Shown here in pieces: positions 1 through 64,000 of a DNA stretch of 64,000 bases. Within the stretch, counting starts at the first letter, position 1. The number at the start of each line of letters is the position of its first letter. The stretch lies in contig BAAHQB010000051.1 of NCBI GenBank assembly GCA_054601695.1, forward strand, positions 248,001 to 312,000, in the 5' to 3' direction. The notes below the pieces were generated by a model. That model did no database searches and was not told where the DNA came from. It saw nothing but the letters and a program-made list of their open reading frames with translations. The DNA is from Amorphochlora amoebiformis. Taxonomy: Eukaryota > Cercozoa > Chlorarachniophyceae. Made by a program: the position numbers and the translations under genes.

Positions 1-195
1 GCCTTTCGAATAGACTCTCGATATCTAATGTATAATTACATACTTAAGTATATATTTTGTAACATAGATGTGCAAATGTTATTGTATGTATATGTATATA
101 TGTACATATGTAAATATTATATTATATTATACGATATAAACGAGATTATATCATATTATATTATATTAATATATATATATATTATATATAATATA

Positions 196-254
<59 letters not shown>

Positions 255-323
255 TAATAATAATGGTACTGGTAATAATAATAATGATAATAATAATACT
301 AATGATACTAATAACAATATATA

Positions 324-381
<58 letters not shown>

Positions 382-419
382 GCGAACGATCGCTACCATC
401 AACGATATGGTTCCAAGCG
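1..419 (-). CDS. Possible further strumpellin exons (weak)
   Basis: Two short minus-strand segments could continue strumpellin. At 397-419 a 23-nt stretch lies between AG and GTAGCG and takes up the phase left by the exon at 815-871, reading NAWNHIVD. At 1-24 an AG-bounded segment runs to the window edge. Neither is long or conserved enough to be sure. The rest of the interval is AT-rich: (TA)n, an (AAT)n array at about 205-320 and more (TA)n at 330-370. Confidence 0.25.
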
Positions 420-442
420 CTTAATTAGATATATATATATGT

Positions 443-506
<64 letters not shown>

Positions 507-519
507 AATTTATTTTTTA

Positions 520-563
<44 letters not shown>

Positions 564-632
564 GTGTATATATATGTACATTTATATATACATATATGTA
601 TGTTTTATATAATATATTTTTTTATATGTATA

Positions 633-681
<49 letters not shown>

Positions 682-708
682 TGCTAAACATCCCAAAGTA
701 CTTTTTAT

Positions 709-794
<86 letters not shown>

Positions 795-814
795 TGCTAA
801 ACATCCCAAAGTAC

Positions 815-826
<12 letters not shown>
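682..826. repeat. Duplicated exon end plus donor site in strumpellin
   Basis: A 30-nt segment (TTAATGCTAAACATCCCAAA followed by GTACTTTTTATG) occurs at about 679-710 and again at 793-822. The second copy spans the 3' end of the strumpellin exon 815-871 and its GT donor; the first lies downstream in the intron. About 80 bp of (TA)n separates them. The downstream copy is probably a non-functional decoy donor. Confidence 0.7.
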
Positions 827-8376
<7,550 letters not shown>

Positions 8377-9645
8377 AGCTTGGCAAGGGGATTTGGGGTA
8401 ATATTGTGGTATGTAGGCTTGGGTTTGGGAGAATATTCAATATTGCATCTGTAGCTAATCTGCGCGTAGTTTTATCAACGGTTCAAGCGGAACTTTCGGA
8501 ATGAAATCGATGAGCAGGAATATAAAACCTGTCATATTGCTCTGCGCTGAAGAAATCGATTGGACAGACCCTATGGAACAACTTCACTTGTCTTGGGGGG
8601 ACGTGGTAGGGAATCGCAGGCCGAGCCAAACTGATATCTCAATCTGTAATATCTGGATATTACAATATTTGCTATCCGAATGTTCATTTACTGATATCTC
8701 AATCAGTAATATCTGGATATTAGAGTATATGCTATCTGATCTAGAAATAATATAATACAAAGATATGACGATATCCCAATCCAGATATAAGCATTTAAGC
8801 CAATATCATGTAAACTAAGCATTCTAAAAGGTCGGCTGACGATTTGGCATTATTGCGGCCCAATTTGCGGGAGCGAGTTTGTGAATTTTGAACCGGGTAG
8901 CGACGACCACTACCGGTATTGGCAGAAAAGAAGCCTCTCTCCTGACATGAATGAAGAAGGCCTATTACTTATTAAACAGGGAAGGTGGAAGTTCACCGTG
9001 GAACCCCGACTTCCGTAATCTGAGCCTACATGGAGCATAAATTCACCTTCAGCCTGCACTGCCCTGCAGGGAAAAGAATGACGTTGAAGAGGGGGAGCTG
9101 TTCTGTTATAGGTTCTTTAAAATGATTTGATAGACTGTTATTAACAACTTCACAAAACAAAGGCCCAAAATTCATTAATTTCTAAATTTTATTTCTAAGA
9201 GACTCTAATGATTGACTATTTGTTCCCTGTATCCATAAATTACCATCCCTTCATCCACATTGATTCTCAAGTGTGGACGTTTGCGGGATCACCCGGATCA
9301 GGAGATGTCAGGGGTATGTAACTCCCGTTTGTCGTTGACTGGCATCCCTCCATCTGGATGAATCTTCATGTGGAATCGACCTCTCAAACCTATATCAATT
9401 CCAGGAACAAAGGATCGACATGCCAGGTAATAGTCACATATCAAGTACCATTAAGCTATCCCTCCGTATAGTCTGACTGTGCTGACTTTTTTTTTTCGGG
9501 GAATACAATCGAACAACCTGTTAGGGGTATATCCACAGCCAAAAGGAGTTGGCCTCACTCATGGCTCCCAAAATTTCTCTTTCTAAATCAGAATTCAGAC
9601 CAATATGCTACTCATAATTGCGTACGAAAGGTGAGTGTAACATAC
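8377..9645. other. Intergenic region between divergent strumpellin and coiled-coil genes
   Basis: About 1.3 kb with little microsatellite. It holds a 60-bp tandem repeat (8631-8741) and an open plus-strand stretch at about 8810-9018 with no ATG, ending in a stop; this reads CGSEFVNFEPGSDDHYRYWQ and is unrecognised. Two short plus-strand AG..GT segments lie at about 9402-9428 (EQRIDMP) and 9591-9630 ([11 protein letters not shown]). The last could belong to the downstream gene, but its phase does not fit. Promoters for both neighbours are expected here; I see no clear TATA box. Confidence 0.5.
8631..8741. repeat. 60-bp tandem repeat, about 1.85 copies
   Basis: CTGATATCTCAATC starts at 8631 and again at exactly 8691. 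Both copies continue through GTAATATCTGGATATTA and TATTTGCTATCCGA or TATATGCTATCTGA. The core TAATATCTGGATATTA is nearly palindromic. It sits between two divergent genes, so a regulatory role is possible but untested. Confidence 0.85.
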
Positions 9646-14405
<4,760 letters not shown>

Positions 14406-14479
14406 TCGGTTATCATATGACTAGATACATGTACGACGTATATTTGAATGTTTATCCATACTGTGACGCACATATGTAC

Positions 14480-14537
<58 letters not shown>

Positions 14538-15272
14538 ATATATATACACACATATATATATATACACACTATATGTATATATATATACATATATATGTAT
14601 TTTTGAGATATATATTGTCAGTGAGTGATTGAGATTGATAGTTGTGATATCCATAGTAAGTCGTAAGTTGCCTAGGTTGCGCAGACATACATAGGCTCGA
14701 CTGTCGTCTATGTGAGTCCATAGATGTGGAGAGAGATCATCTAGATCATATAAGAAATAGCCGAAGGGTTCCTAGGAAAGGACCGGAGAGTACCAGTGGC
14801 ACCAGTCATACCAGCATAATGTCTAGATGTGCTTATGTGAAAGTTTACCTTTATATATCATTCAACGTCCCATACATATATATATAAAAATACACACATC
14901 TAGTATATATATATATATATATACTACGTATAATATCATGGCACAGTAGTATCTACTACTATTACTATCTAGTTTATACGAAAATATATACACAGACATT
15001 TTTATATATATATATATAAACTTAATATATGTATATATATATATATGTATGTATATATACTAGATATATAACAATATCTAGAATATATATGCATACATAT
15101 ATGCATATATATAAAATATATTTATATATACAATACATATATGCTAGATATGTTACATATCATGTTAACGTGTACGTAATACTAGGTATCTCCAGTTCAG
15201 AGAGTAGAGTATCTAGATACATGACGTAATATTTTCTTCCTGTACTTCGCTTCCAATGTATTGTAACATATG

Positions 15273-15320
<48 letters not shown>

Positions 15321-15335
15321 AACTTCATATCTAGC

Positions 15336-15367
<32 letters not shown>

Positions 15368-15755
15368 TCTAGATATTGTAAATACATGGCCATGTATTGT
15401 AGGATCATGACGGGTAGATCTATGTCGCGAGCTAGTCTAATATTAATATATGCATCATTAGCATCACCCTGTACAACTAGTACTCTTAGGTTCTACTTAA
15501 AAGCCAGACGCTCTAGAGTGGATGGTGCCAAGTTTATATTTAATCAGCCCGTATGATAACACGTTCGGTTAAATCAGGAGTTTTACGATCGCAGTCGTGA
15601 CGAGCGCCTAGACACCCTGAGGCTAATCTGAGCTAGATCTGATTAGAACTAGTGAAAGTGCATTATACCAACGATCAAAGCGATACCATAACGCTTCTGG
15701 CGTGCAATATTTATGTGACAATTTCAGATGGATAGGCTCGATTTTCCAAGCTCAC
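14406..15755. other. Spacer between convergent genes; CTAG-rich
   Basis: Holds (TA)n at 14480-14520 and 15275-15360, a (TG)n run at 14516-14537, and unique sequence unusually rich in CTAG and TCTAGAT motifs (about 14690-15640). The 3' end of the minus-strand CW/ARID gene should lie here, since its last exon I could define (15756-15811) ends in phase 2 without a stop. Short candidates such as 15692-15704 were not convincing. Confidence 0.4.
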
Positions 15756-17827
<2,072 letters not shown>

Positions 17828-17948
17828 TCTTAGGCGATTCCGCCGGGAATACATATGTATTCCATACAGCTCGAAACCGTCGAAACGCATGTGAAACACC
17901 GCCACCAACGATAATATGTAAGGAAAATCTTTTCGGCGGGAACACACC
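17828..17948. promoter_or_regulatory. 121-bp divergent (bidirectional) promoter region
   Basis: The ATG codons of the CW/ARID gene (minus, 17827) and the putative secreted-protein gene (plus, 17949) are 121 bp apart. The gap holds a perfect 18-bp palindrome GGAATACATATGTATTCC (17846-17863). Next to the plus start is TTTCGGCGGGAA (17931-17942), whose complement contains TTCCCGCC, the classical E2F/DP-type site. Function is inferred from position and motif only. Confidence 0.4.
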
Positions 17949-18679
17949 ATGACGTTTGCGAAGCTGTTGGTTGTGGGTGCCTTCCTGGCCTCTGCGCTCG
18001 ACCTCAGTGGGTCAAATTCGCGATCCGAGAAAGTAAAAGGCTCGGACATCCCCGCATCTGCAGAAATCCCAAAGAATGCTTACGAGATGGGTTGCTATAA
18101 GCCACTTCGCCGATTGGTTGTTGAGCTCCACAGCTTCCCGTCCAACGAGAGCCTCATTGGGGCCATTCGTCGATGCAAACTCACGTAATAACTCACGCCT
18201 TATATCAGTCGATTACCTTCCGATACACACGGCTGTAGTGAGTGTGGCTGGGCTGTCGTTGCATTATTGTTGTCTGATACTTAAATATATCGCAGAGCTA
18301 ATATCGACGTCGATTTGGCCAAGAAAGCGCTCACGGACGCTTCTCTACGTGCCACTTGCATCCCCGGACGTCGGAAGAAGATCAAAGGCGGAAGCTTTGC
18401 CAGCGACGTTATGAGCGCGAAGGTACTTCGTAACTGCCGCTTGAAACTAACTGTAACATTCGGAACTGTCTTTCTGGAATACGCAGCACTTGCGCATCGA
18501 CGGAATTTATACCACAACGCTTATGTCGGGGAACTCCAGGCCTTTTCGGGAGCCGTTTGTCATGTAACAATATATCGTATGCAAGAATGATATTTATAAA
18601 TTTAAATTATATAATAATATATAATGGTATAAATACATACATATACATATACATACTATATGAATGATATGTATATATG

Positions 18680-18749
<70 letters not shown>

Positions 18750-19080
18750 TTATACACCAGGCAATTTACTAACTATAGCTCATCCGTTCTCTAATTCTCA
18801 TACCGAATATTCACTATTGCAATATTAGGGACATCGACGCGCTTTTCGAGCCCAGCTCTCGCTCATTCCACGCCTCTTACTGGTCGGAAACATCAATCCA
18901 GCTACACTTCAAAGGTTATATTTCCGTCTCGATAGCACCTTCGAACGCTTACGTTTGTAACATACCTCCTGTATATCAGGAACGCTGCCGGTTGGGCTGC
19001 GGCATGAAATTAAGATAATTTCCCCGTCTGAGAAGGACTGTAACCAAAATGCTCCAGAGTCGCCACCCAAGGAGGTTTAA
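17949..19080 (+). CDS. Putative secreted protein, about 208 residues, unrecognised
   Basis: Five exons with consistent phases: 17949-18184, 18296-18422, 18487-18563, 18829-18914, 18980-19080 (TAA). The N-terminus MTFAKLLVVGAFLASALD looks like a cleavable signal peptide. Later landmarks are GCYKPLRRLVVELHSFPS, TCIPGRRKKIKGGSFASD, HLRIDGIYTTTLMSG, REPFVMDIDALFEPSS, FHASYWSETSIQLHFKG and TLPVGLRHEIKIISPSEK. A conserved-looking globular domain is likely, but I do not recognise it. Exon 3 could end at an in-frame TAA at 18564; splicing at GTAACA instead continues into a long clean frame, so I prefer the longer model. The first exon is also open on the minus strand, which lowers confidence. Confidence 0.55.
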
Positions 19081-21597
<2,517 letters not shown>

Positions 21598-21700
21598 ATT
21601 TGAATAGTCAATTGAGTTCTTCCATAGATTGAAACAAATTAAATTTCTTTGAACAGAACCACTGCAGACGTAAAATATACATAGGATAACATGTATACAC

Positions 21701-21742
<42 letters not shown>

Positions 21743-21751
21743 ACATATATG

Positions 21752-21830
<79 letters not shown>

Positions 21831-22025
21831 TCATATATAAATATATGTATATAATATATATATATATATATATATTATATACATACATATATACATACCA
21901 CATCTCGTGGTAATGTGCTAACTATGTACTAGATGTAGTAATATAGCATATACTGTACATCTAGCTTTTCATAAACCTCACCTATGTAATAATTCATTAC
22001 AACGTTTGCGCAGCACACACACACA

Positions 22026-22078
<53 letters not shown>

Positions 22079-22140
22079 AAAACACAAGGCGGAGCGATAA
22101 TTATCGAAACACGTTCTGCGGAGCAGGCAGTGGAGTGCCG

Positions 22141-22224
<84 letters not shown>

Positions 22225-22870
22225 GTGTGTGTGTGTGTAAATGTGTGTATAATATATACTGATGATAGTAAATATACACGTTTAATTAATTATTAATAAT
22301 TAATGCATTAGATAGATGTGTATCGTCATGCCAGGCTCGGATCATAGATCATACGAAATGTAACATGTACTACCAGTAGGCATGTACTGATGTACATGTA
22401 CAAATACGTGCACGTGCTACGCTCACTGTAATAGGCTGGTGTACGTATACGTGTATATGATGCATACAATTCTAGAATTGGACAATACTAGAATATAATA
22501 TCAATCCAGGCCCACTCATGACTCATCACGCGGCATCAAATTTCACATACGTACGTCGTGAATACGTATACGTACAATCGTGACGGTATATACTATATAC
22601 ACATCACCGTACATGTATGCACACGCGTACGTATACATCATGTGTCATGATATTCTGTTACGCATATGCATTTATAGCGTATGGGACGAAATCCTAACGT
22701 ACGTCACATGATGGCGAAGTACTATTTTCGTAATACATTAATATATGCACATGCGCATGTGCTACTACAACTCTTAGTCTAATATATCTGGTATATATAT
22801 ATTAAAAATATATATACGCACCGTGGCGAAATGCGTATGTATGTAAACCTTGTGATACCGCGTATACGTA

Positions 22871-23170
22871 TGCGTCCTAGTGTATACATACAGTTTTAAC
22901 ACTTTGTATTATGCACAACAACACCGTATACGTATGTAATGGAACACATTGATGTTAGAATTATGTCTAATACATACACACACGCTACCTTATGATACGT
23001 ACATGCATATACGTATGTGTCCTAGTTGTATACATACAGTTTTAACATTGTATTATGCACAACAACACCGTATACGTATGTAATGGAACACTTTGATGTT
23101 AGAACTATGTCTAATACATACACACACGCTACCTTGTGATACGTACATGCATATACGTATGCGTCCTAGT
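22871..23170. repeat. 145-bp tandem repeat, two full copies plus fragments
   Basis: Unit begins TGYGTCCTAGT (22871, 23016, and a truncated third at about 23160). It includes ATACATACAGTTTTAACA, GCACAACAACACCGTATACG, GGAACAC, GATGTTAGAA and ACACACACGCTACCTT. The copies differ at about ten positions. The upstream flank at 22845-22870 resembles the unit's end, so the array was once longer. Confidence 0.85.
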
Positions 23171-23448
23171 AGTAATACAAGTATTATGAATACGTATGTC
23201 TTAGCCCCGGTTTTGTAGTTAGTACTTTATGCGTACGTACAGAAACGTACTACGCAAATTGCTGGTACTTCAAAGAAGTTCAATTGTGGGAATAGGCTCA
23301 TGAATTTTAAGATTCATGTATATGAATTCGTTCGTTCGTTGTGGAGCGGATTAAAATGGACATTGATGATATACGTACTTCTCAGACCAGCTCCGTACGT
23401 AGAAGATATTAACAAGAGTCAAGTCCAAAATTGGCTTCCAAAATATTA

Positions 23449-23670
23449 ATGTTCAACGAATTAACTTCGAAACGTTGGGTCGATACATACGAGTTTGCGC
23501 GTTCTACTACATCATCTGAACGTCGGTCGACTATTTGTTTCTCAAAATATACCAATGCACTATTCGCAGGCCCACTGTTTCCATCCAGAGAACACCCAAC
23601 ACAAATCCAATATTCACCTGACAAGGATGTAGTTTTATTGGAAATCATATATAAACTTAATAATTTATAA
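23449..23670 (+). CDS. Short open frame, 73 codons, unrecognised
   Basis: ATG to TAA with non-repetitive composition; reads [20 protein letters not shown], then [20 protein letters not shown] and [17 protein letters not shown]. Flanked by the TACGTA-rich block on the left and (TA)n on the right. It could be a small gene, an exon or a decayed element fragment. No homologue recognised. Confidence 0.25.
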   Translation: MFNELTSKRWVDTYEFARSTTSSERRSTICFSKYTNALFAGPLFPSREHPTQIQYSPDKDVVLLEIIYKLNNL

Positions 23671-23681
23671 ATGTATATATA

Positions 23682-23712
<31 letters not shown>

Positions 23713-23784
23713 GTATGTGTCCACCGCCTATGTATGTATATATATATGTATATATATATATATATATATATGTATTATATATAT

Positions 23785-23846
<62 letters not shown>

Positions 23847-23913
23847 GTAGTATGTTATGTATTGTTGGTATATTCATGCACTCTCTCTCTCACACACACA
23901 CACATATGTATAC

Positions 23914-23979
<66 letters not shown>

Positions 23980-24033
23980 GAAGTATATGTGTACATATAT
24001 ATATACTTATATGCATATAGATGTATATACATC

Positions 24034-24073
<40 letters not shown>

Positions 24074-24184
24074 TTCTATATATATGTATATATATATATA
24101 TATGTATACATACATATATATATATATATATAAATAAACATATATTATATATATATATATATATATGTAATGTATATACATATG

Positions 24185-24265
<81 letters not shown>

Positions 24266-24337
24266 GTGTAATGAAAAATACACGCACACATGCATATATA
24301 CATACGTGTACACATACACACATACATATGTACTTAC

Positions 24338-24377
<40 letters not shown>

Positions 24378-24651
24378 GTATTATATATATATATATATAC
24401 GAATATGAAATATAATACGTATAAATATATGTGTTTTTACATACACAGATAATATATAAATATATATTGAACTATAGAGTGTGTATATACACTAAATGCA
24501 TGGAGCGTGATACAATACAAGTGGACCGCAACCTTACTATCTAATCCCTGAACGGCATCCAGAACCTGATAAAAAGAAAGAAGAGCATCAACGAGATGCT
24601 CATAAACATCATGAAACGAATATAGGACATCAATTTCATAAATGAACAATA

Positions 24652-35692
<11,041 letters not shown>

Positions 35693-36741
35693 CCTCCAGA
35701 TCGGTTTTTGGTGCCGACAAAATCGTCCAATTTTCCTTTCTCACGGTTGATCATAACGGAGAACCGCGGGTAATACCGCAGGATACCGGGACCTCAATTC
35801 CCGCGCAAAATCCACCGCTGAGTGCAAGCGAAGACGCCTGCGTTCCGAATGACGTGGGTGGGAGATTGTGTAGGTCGTGAGAATGGATACCTTCGTCAAA
35901 TAAATCACGGAACCCAGCAACGGGTTTTGAATGACCTATCACTCTCAACGATACAAGCATGTGCAAAGGGTCAAGCTCATGAAAGCCTACCAAGCTTCCG
36001 CCTATGTTGTCAGGGCGCTTTCTTCCGCAATTTAATTATTTAATGCACTCTCCTTGCCGAAACTCGCCTCAGGTAAGAGTATTAAGAAATGGATGATGTT
36101 CAGAATGGATTGTCCCTTTCACAAATAATTCTTCAACATTCGTGCAGTCAATTGGTGGTCACTCAGGAAAGTCACAGTCCTACGGTACAAAAACAGGCGG
36201 GAAGCCCGATTGGGTTGCAGGTCATGCCCTTTTCTAGATTCTCAAATACCAGCTTCCAAGAGGTGCTCTCTCTATTAGCATACGACGACACAGGAATCTA
36301 TGGAAATCCATTGATGGGGATCTCTCAGGAGAGCTGGGTATCTGACATTGATTTGGTTGGGGTGAAAAGGTGGTTTGTGTTCTGAATGGAAGACGACGGC
36401 AAGTCGTATTTGCAGATGCGAGATGGATTGTATCGTCATTTTCAGAACTCAGGTTGATTTCCCTGCCTTACAATGTACATTCAGATAAGTAAATGACCCC
36501 ATGTACATATCGTTTTTTTTAAACCTATCCCACTATTTCCCCCCCCCACTTCCCCCTCCCCTCCGTCTCCTCTTCCCCTCCCTCTCTTCCACTCCCCTTC
36601 CCCGCCTATCCCTCTCCCTCTCCCTTCCCTCCCTCTTTTCTCTCTCTCCCTCTCCCTTCTCCTCTCATTTCTCCCTCTTATTTAACCTGGTCGCTGCCTT
36701 CCCCCTCCCCTTATACCCACCTCTATCCGGCTCATCCTCGA

Positions 36742-36787
<46 letters not shown>

Positions 36788-36864
36788 GTGTGTGTGTGTG
36801 TATGTGTGTGTATGTGTGTGTATGTATATATGCTTGTGTGTGTCTAAATTATACATACATATAT

Positions 36865-36896
<32 letters not shown>

Positions 36897-36897
36897 G

Positions 36898-36958
<61 letters not shown>

Positions 36959-37083
36959 CATGTTTGTGTGTGTGTGTATGCATATATGCATACATACATA
37001 TTTATATATATATATATATATATATACACATAAATATATATATATATACATATATCAATATATATATATATATATACATGTAC

Positions 37084-37114
<31 letters not shown>

Positions 37115-37141
37115 AATGTTCTATACATATATGCATACATT

Positions 37142-37182
<41 letters not shown>

Positions 37183-37228
37183 GTGTGTGTGTTGATATAA
37201 ATATTTTTTATTACAATAATAATAATAG

Positions 37229-37271
<43 letters not shown>

Positions 37272-37372
37272 ATATATATGTGTGTATGTGTATGTGTGCG
37301 TTGGGTGTGTGTGTGTATGTGTGTGTGTTCGTCCTTGTGTAGGGATGTGGATGTAAATGTGTACACGCACAC

Positions 37373-37403
<31 letters not shown>

Positions 37404-37405
37404 AC

Positions 37406-37445
<40 letters not shown>

Positions 37446-37503
37446 ATATATATGTGTATATCAATCTATATTTTAATACATTTACGTATATGTATACACA
37501 TCT

Positions 37504-37560
<57 letters not shown>

Positions 37561-37619
37561 TATATGTAAATGTATCGAGGTATATCTTTTATAAAAATAT
37601 ATGTATATATATATATACA

Positions 37620-37703
<84 letters not shown>

Positions 37704-37770
37704 GTATACTTTGTAATGCAATAAAATATTGAATACTCTTATGGATCGTAAACACTAATGGATAAATTAC
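35693..37770. other. Divergent spacer between ABCG and OFD1-like genes
   Basis: 35693-36480 is non-repetitive and may hold coding sequence. Minus AG..GT segments at 35910-35954 (VIQNPLLGSVIYLTK) and 35787-35837 (SGGFCAGIEVP) are phase 0. A plus frame at 36089-36385 (starts MDDVQNGLSLSQ, 98 codons, TGA) is also open. I cannot decide between them. 36515-36735 is a polypyrimidine tract of C and T only over long runs. 36740-37700 is TA/TG microsatellite. Confidence 0.4.
36089..36385 (+). CDS. Unrecognised open frame, 98 codons
   Basis: ATG-to-TGA frame in non-repetitive sequence between two divergent genes. It reads MDDVQNGLSLSQIILQHS at the start and SFQEVLSLLAYDDTGIYG later. No family recognised and no clear splice partners. 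The opposite strand also carries splice-like signals, so this may be coincidental. Confidence 0.2.
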   Translation: MDDVQNGLSLSQIILQHSCSQLVVTQESHSPTVQKQAGSPIGLQVMPFSRFSNTSFQEVLSLLAYDDTGIYGNPLMGISQESWVSDIDLVGVKRWFVF

Positions 37771-60776
<23,006 letters not shown>

Positions 60777-61416
60777 TCAACTGAAGCTAGTTCAAAAAGT
60801 GGCGGAGTCCTACATGTAGTGGACTAGGATAAACTTCGACTAGCTAAATCGTCTAGATAGTCGTTGCAACTTGGTCTTCATTATTGTGAAATACAGTATA
60901 TAAATAACGTATAAAAAATACATATATGTGTGTGTTATATAAATCTAGAAATACTCATGTGCAAGGAAAAACATACTGTACTGAGATTTGTGAACACAAA
61001 TTAACAATGTGTCTAGTGTCTAGAGTGTGTATGCAAATCTCAGTCGGATCGACCACTATGGTCAGTGAATCATGATTATTAATATATACATATATATATC
61101 CAGTAATTTTATTACTATGATATACTCACATTATGTGTGTGTATAAATAGATATATCAAGAATATGGTGAAGTAATATGGTAAAGTAATAATCTTATGAC
61201 TAGTATGACATCATGTATCTGTGTTTACTCTAGATACTAGTACTAGTATAACACTATTATATATATATATATGATATATATGAGGTTCTATATCCACGAG
61301 ACATACGCGAACGTAGTAAATTGAAATATTAGTACTAATTAAATCACATGTAGCCGCCAAAGTTGAGATCATTGAGCCTAACACTAATACCACAATAAAT
61401 TGTAGTCACGGTGTTA
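60777..61416. other. Spacer between convergent OFD1-like and minus-strand gene
   Basis: 640 bp tail to tail, mostly unique AT-rich sequence with little TA repeat. CTAG and CATG words are frequent (60785-60870), similar in texture to the 14.4-15.7 kb convergent spacer. Polyadenylation sites of both genes should lie here; I see no single convincing signal. Confidence 0.5.

Positions 61417-64000
<2,584 letters not shown>

Larger units (their letters stand above)
21598..24651. other. 3-kb spacer between convergent genes
   Basis: 21720-22280 and 23670-24440 are TA/CA microsatellite. 22280-23420 is unlike the rest of the window: unique-looking sequence packed with TACGTA, CATGTA and GTATAC words and a 145-bp tandem repeat. 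23449-23670 holds a short open frame. At 24585-24625 a segment resembles the terminal ABCG exon (24690-24725), perhaps a diverged duplicate. Confidence 0.5.

Noticed and set aside
28-324. Poly-Asn frame in (AAT)n
   Set aside because: It is a direct translation of a trinucleotide microsatellite with no flanking coding texture, and it sits on the strand opposite strumpellin.
36501-36878. Pro/Leu/Ser-rich protein at the polypyrimidine tract
   Set aside because: Composition is simply CT-rich DNA running into (TA)n and (TG)n; no splice partners and no family match.

Overview
This is a eukaryotic nuclear window. Its genes are cut into many short exons (mostly 25-100 nt) by GT-AG introns, and almost every long intron and spacer is filled with (TA)n microsatellite, with smaller amounts of (CA/TG)n, (AAT/TTA)n and TTAGGG-like repeat. 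The long open frames that read [10 protein letters not shown] or HTHT are artefacts of these repeats. The real genes only appear when short exons are joined by splice sites and matching intron phase. I did this by eye, so every gene model below is a reading of the sequence and not transcript-supported.

Layout. (1) 1-8376, minus: first third of a strumpellin (WASHC5) orthologue, running off the left edge. (2) 9646-14405, plus: small unrecognised coiled-coil protein with a basic tail. (3) 15756-17827, minus: a CW-type zinc finger followed by an ARID DNA-binding domain. (4) 17949-19080, plus: a putative secreted protein, divergent from (3) across a 121-bp gap. (5) 20336-21597, plus: two 3' exons of a Cys-containing protein. 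(6) 24652-35692, minus: an essentially complete ABCG half-transporter. (7) 37771-60776, plus: a 43-exon OFD1-like centriole/basal-body gene covering 23 kb. (8) 61417-64000, minus: the 3' part of an unrecognised protein with two similar halves.

OFD1 implies a lineage that builds, or recently built, cilia or flagella. Strumpellin implies the WASH actin-nucleation complex on endosomes. The short interstitial TTAGGG array suggests TTAGGG-type telomeres. I cannot name the group; a flagellated protist or alga, or an early-branching fungal relative, would fit. The genes do not form a pathway and look like ordinary neighbours.

The most novel-looking non-genic signal is a family of at least four short elements of about 260-500 bp embedded in TA tracts at 30.3, 42.4, 52.7 and 53.0 kb. 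They share a tRNA-like head with a pol III A box (plus a B-box-like motif in one) and, in two copies, a common tail. Other signals are a perfect 20-bp-arm palindrome in an OFD1 intron, copied exon or splice-acceptor fragments, and many small local duplications separated by expanded TA.
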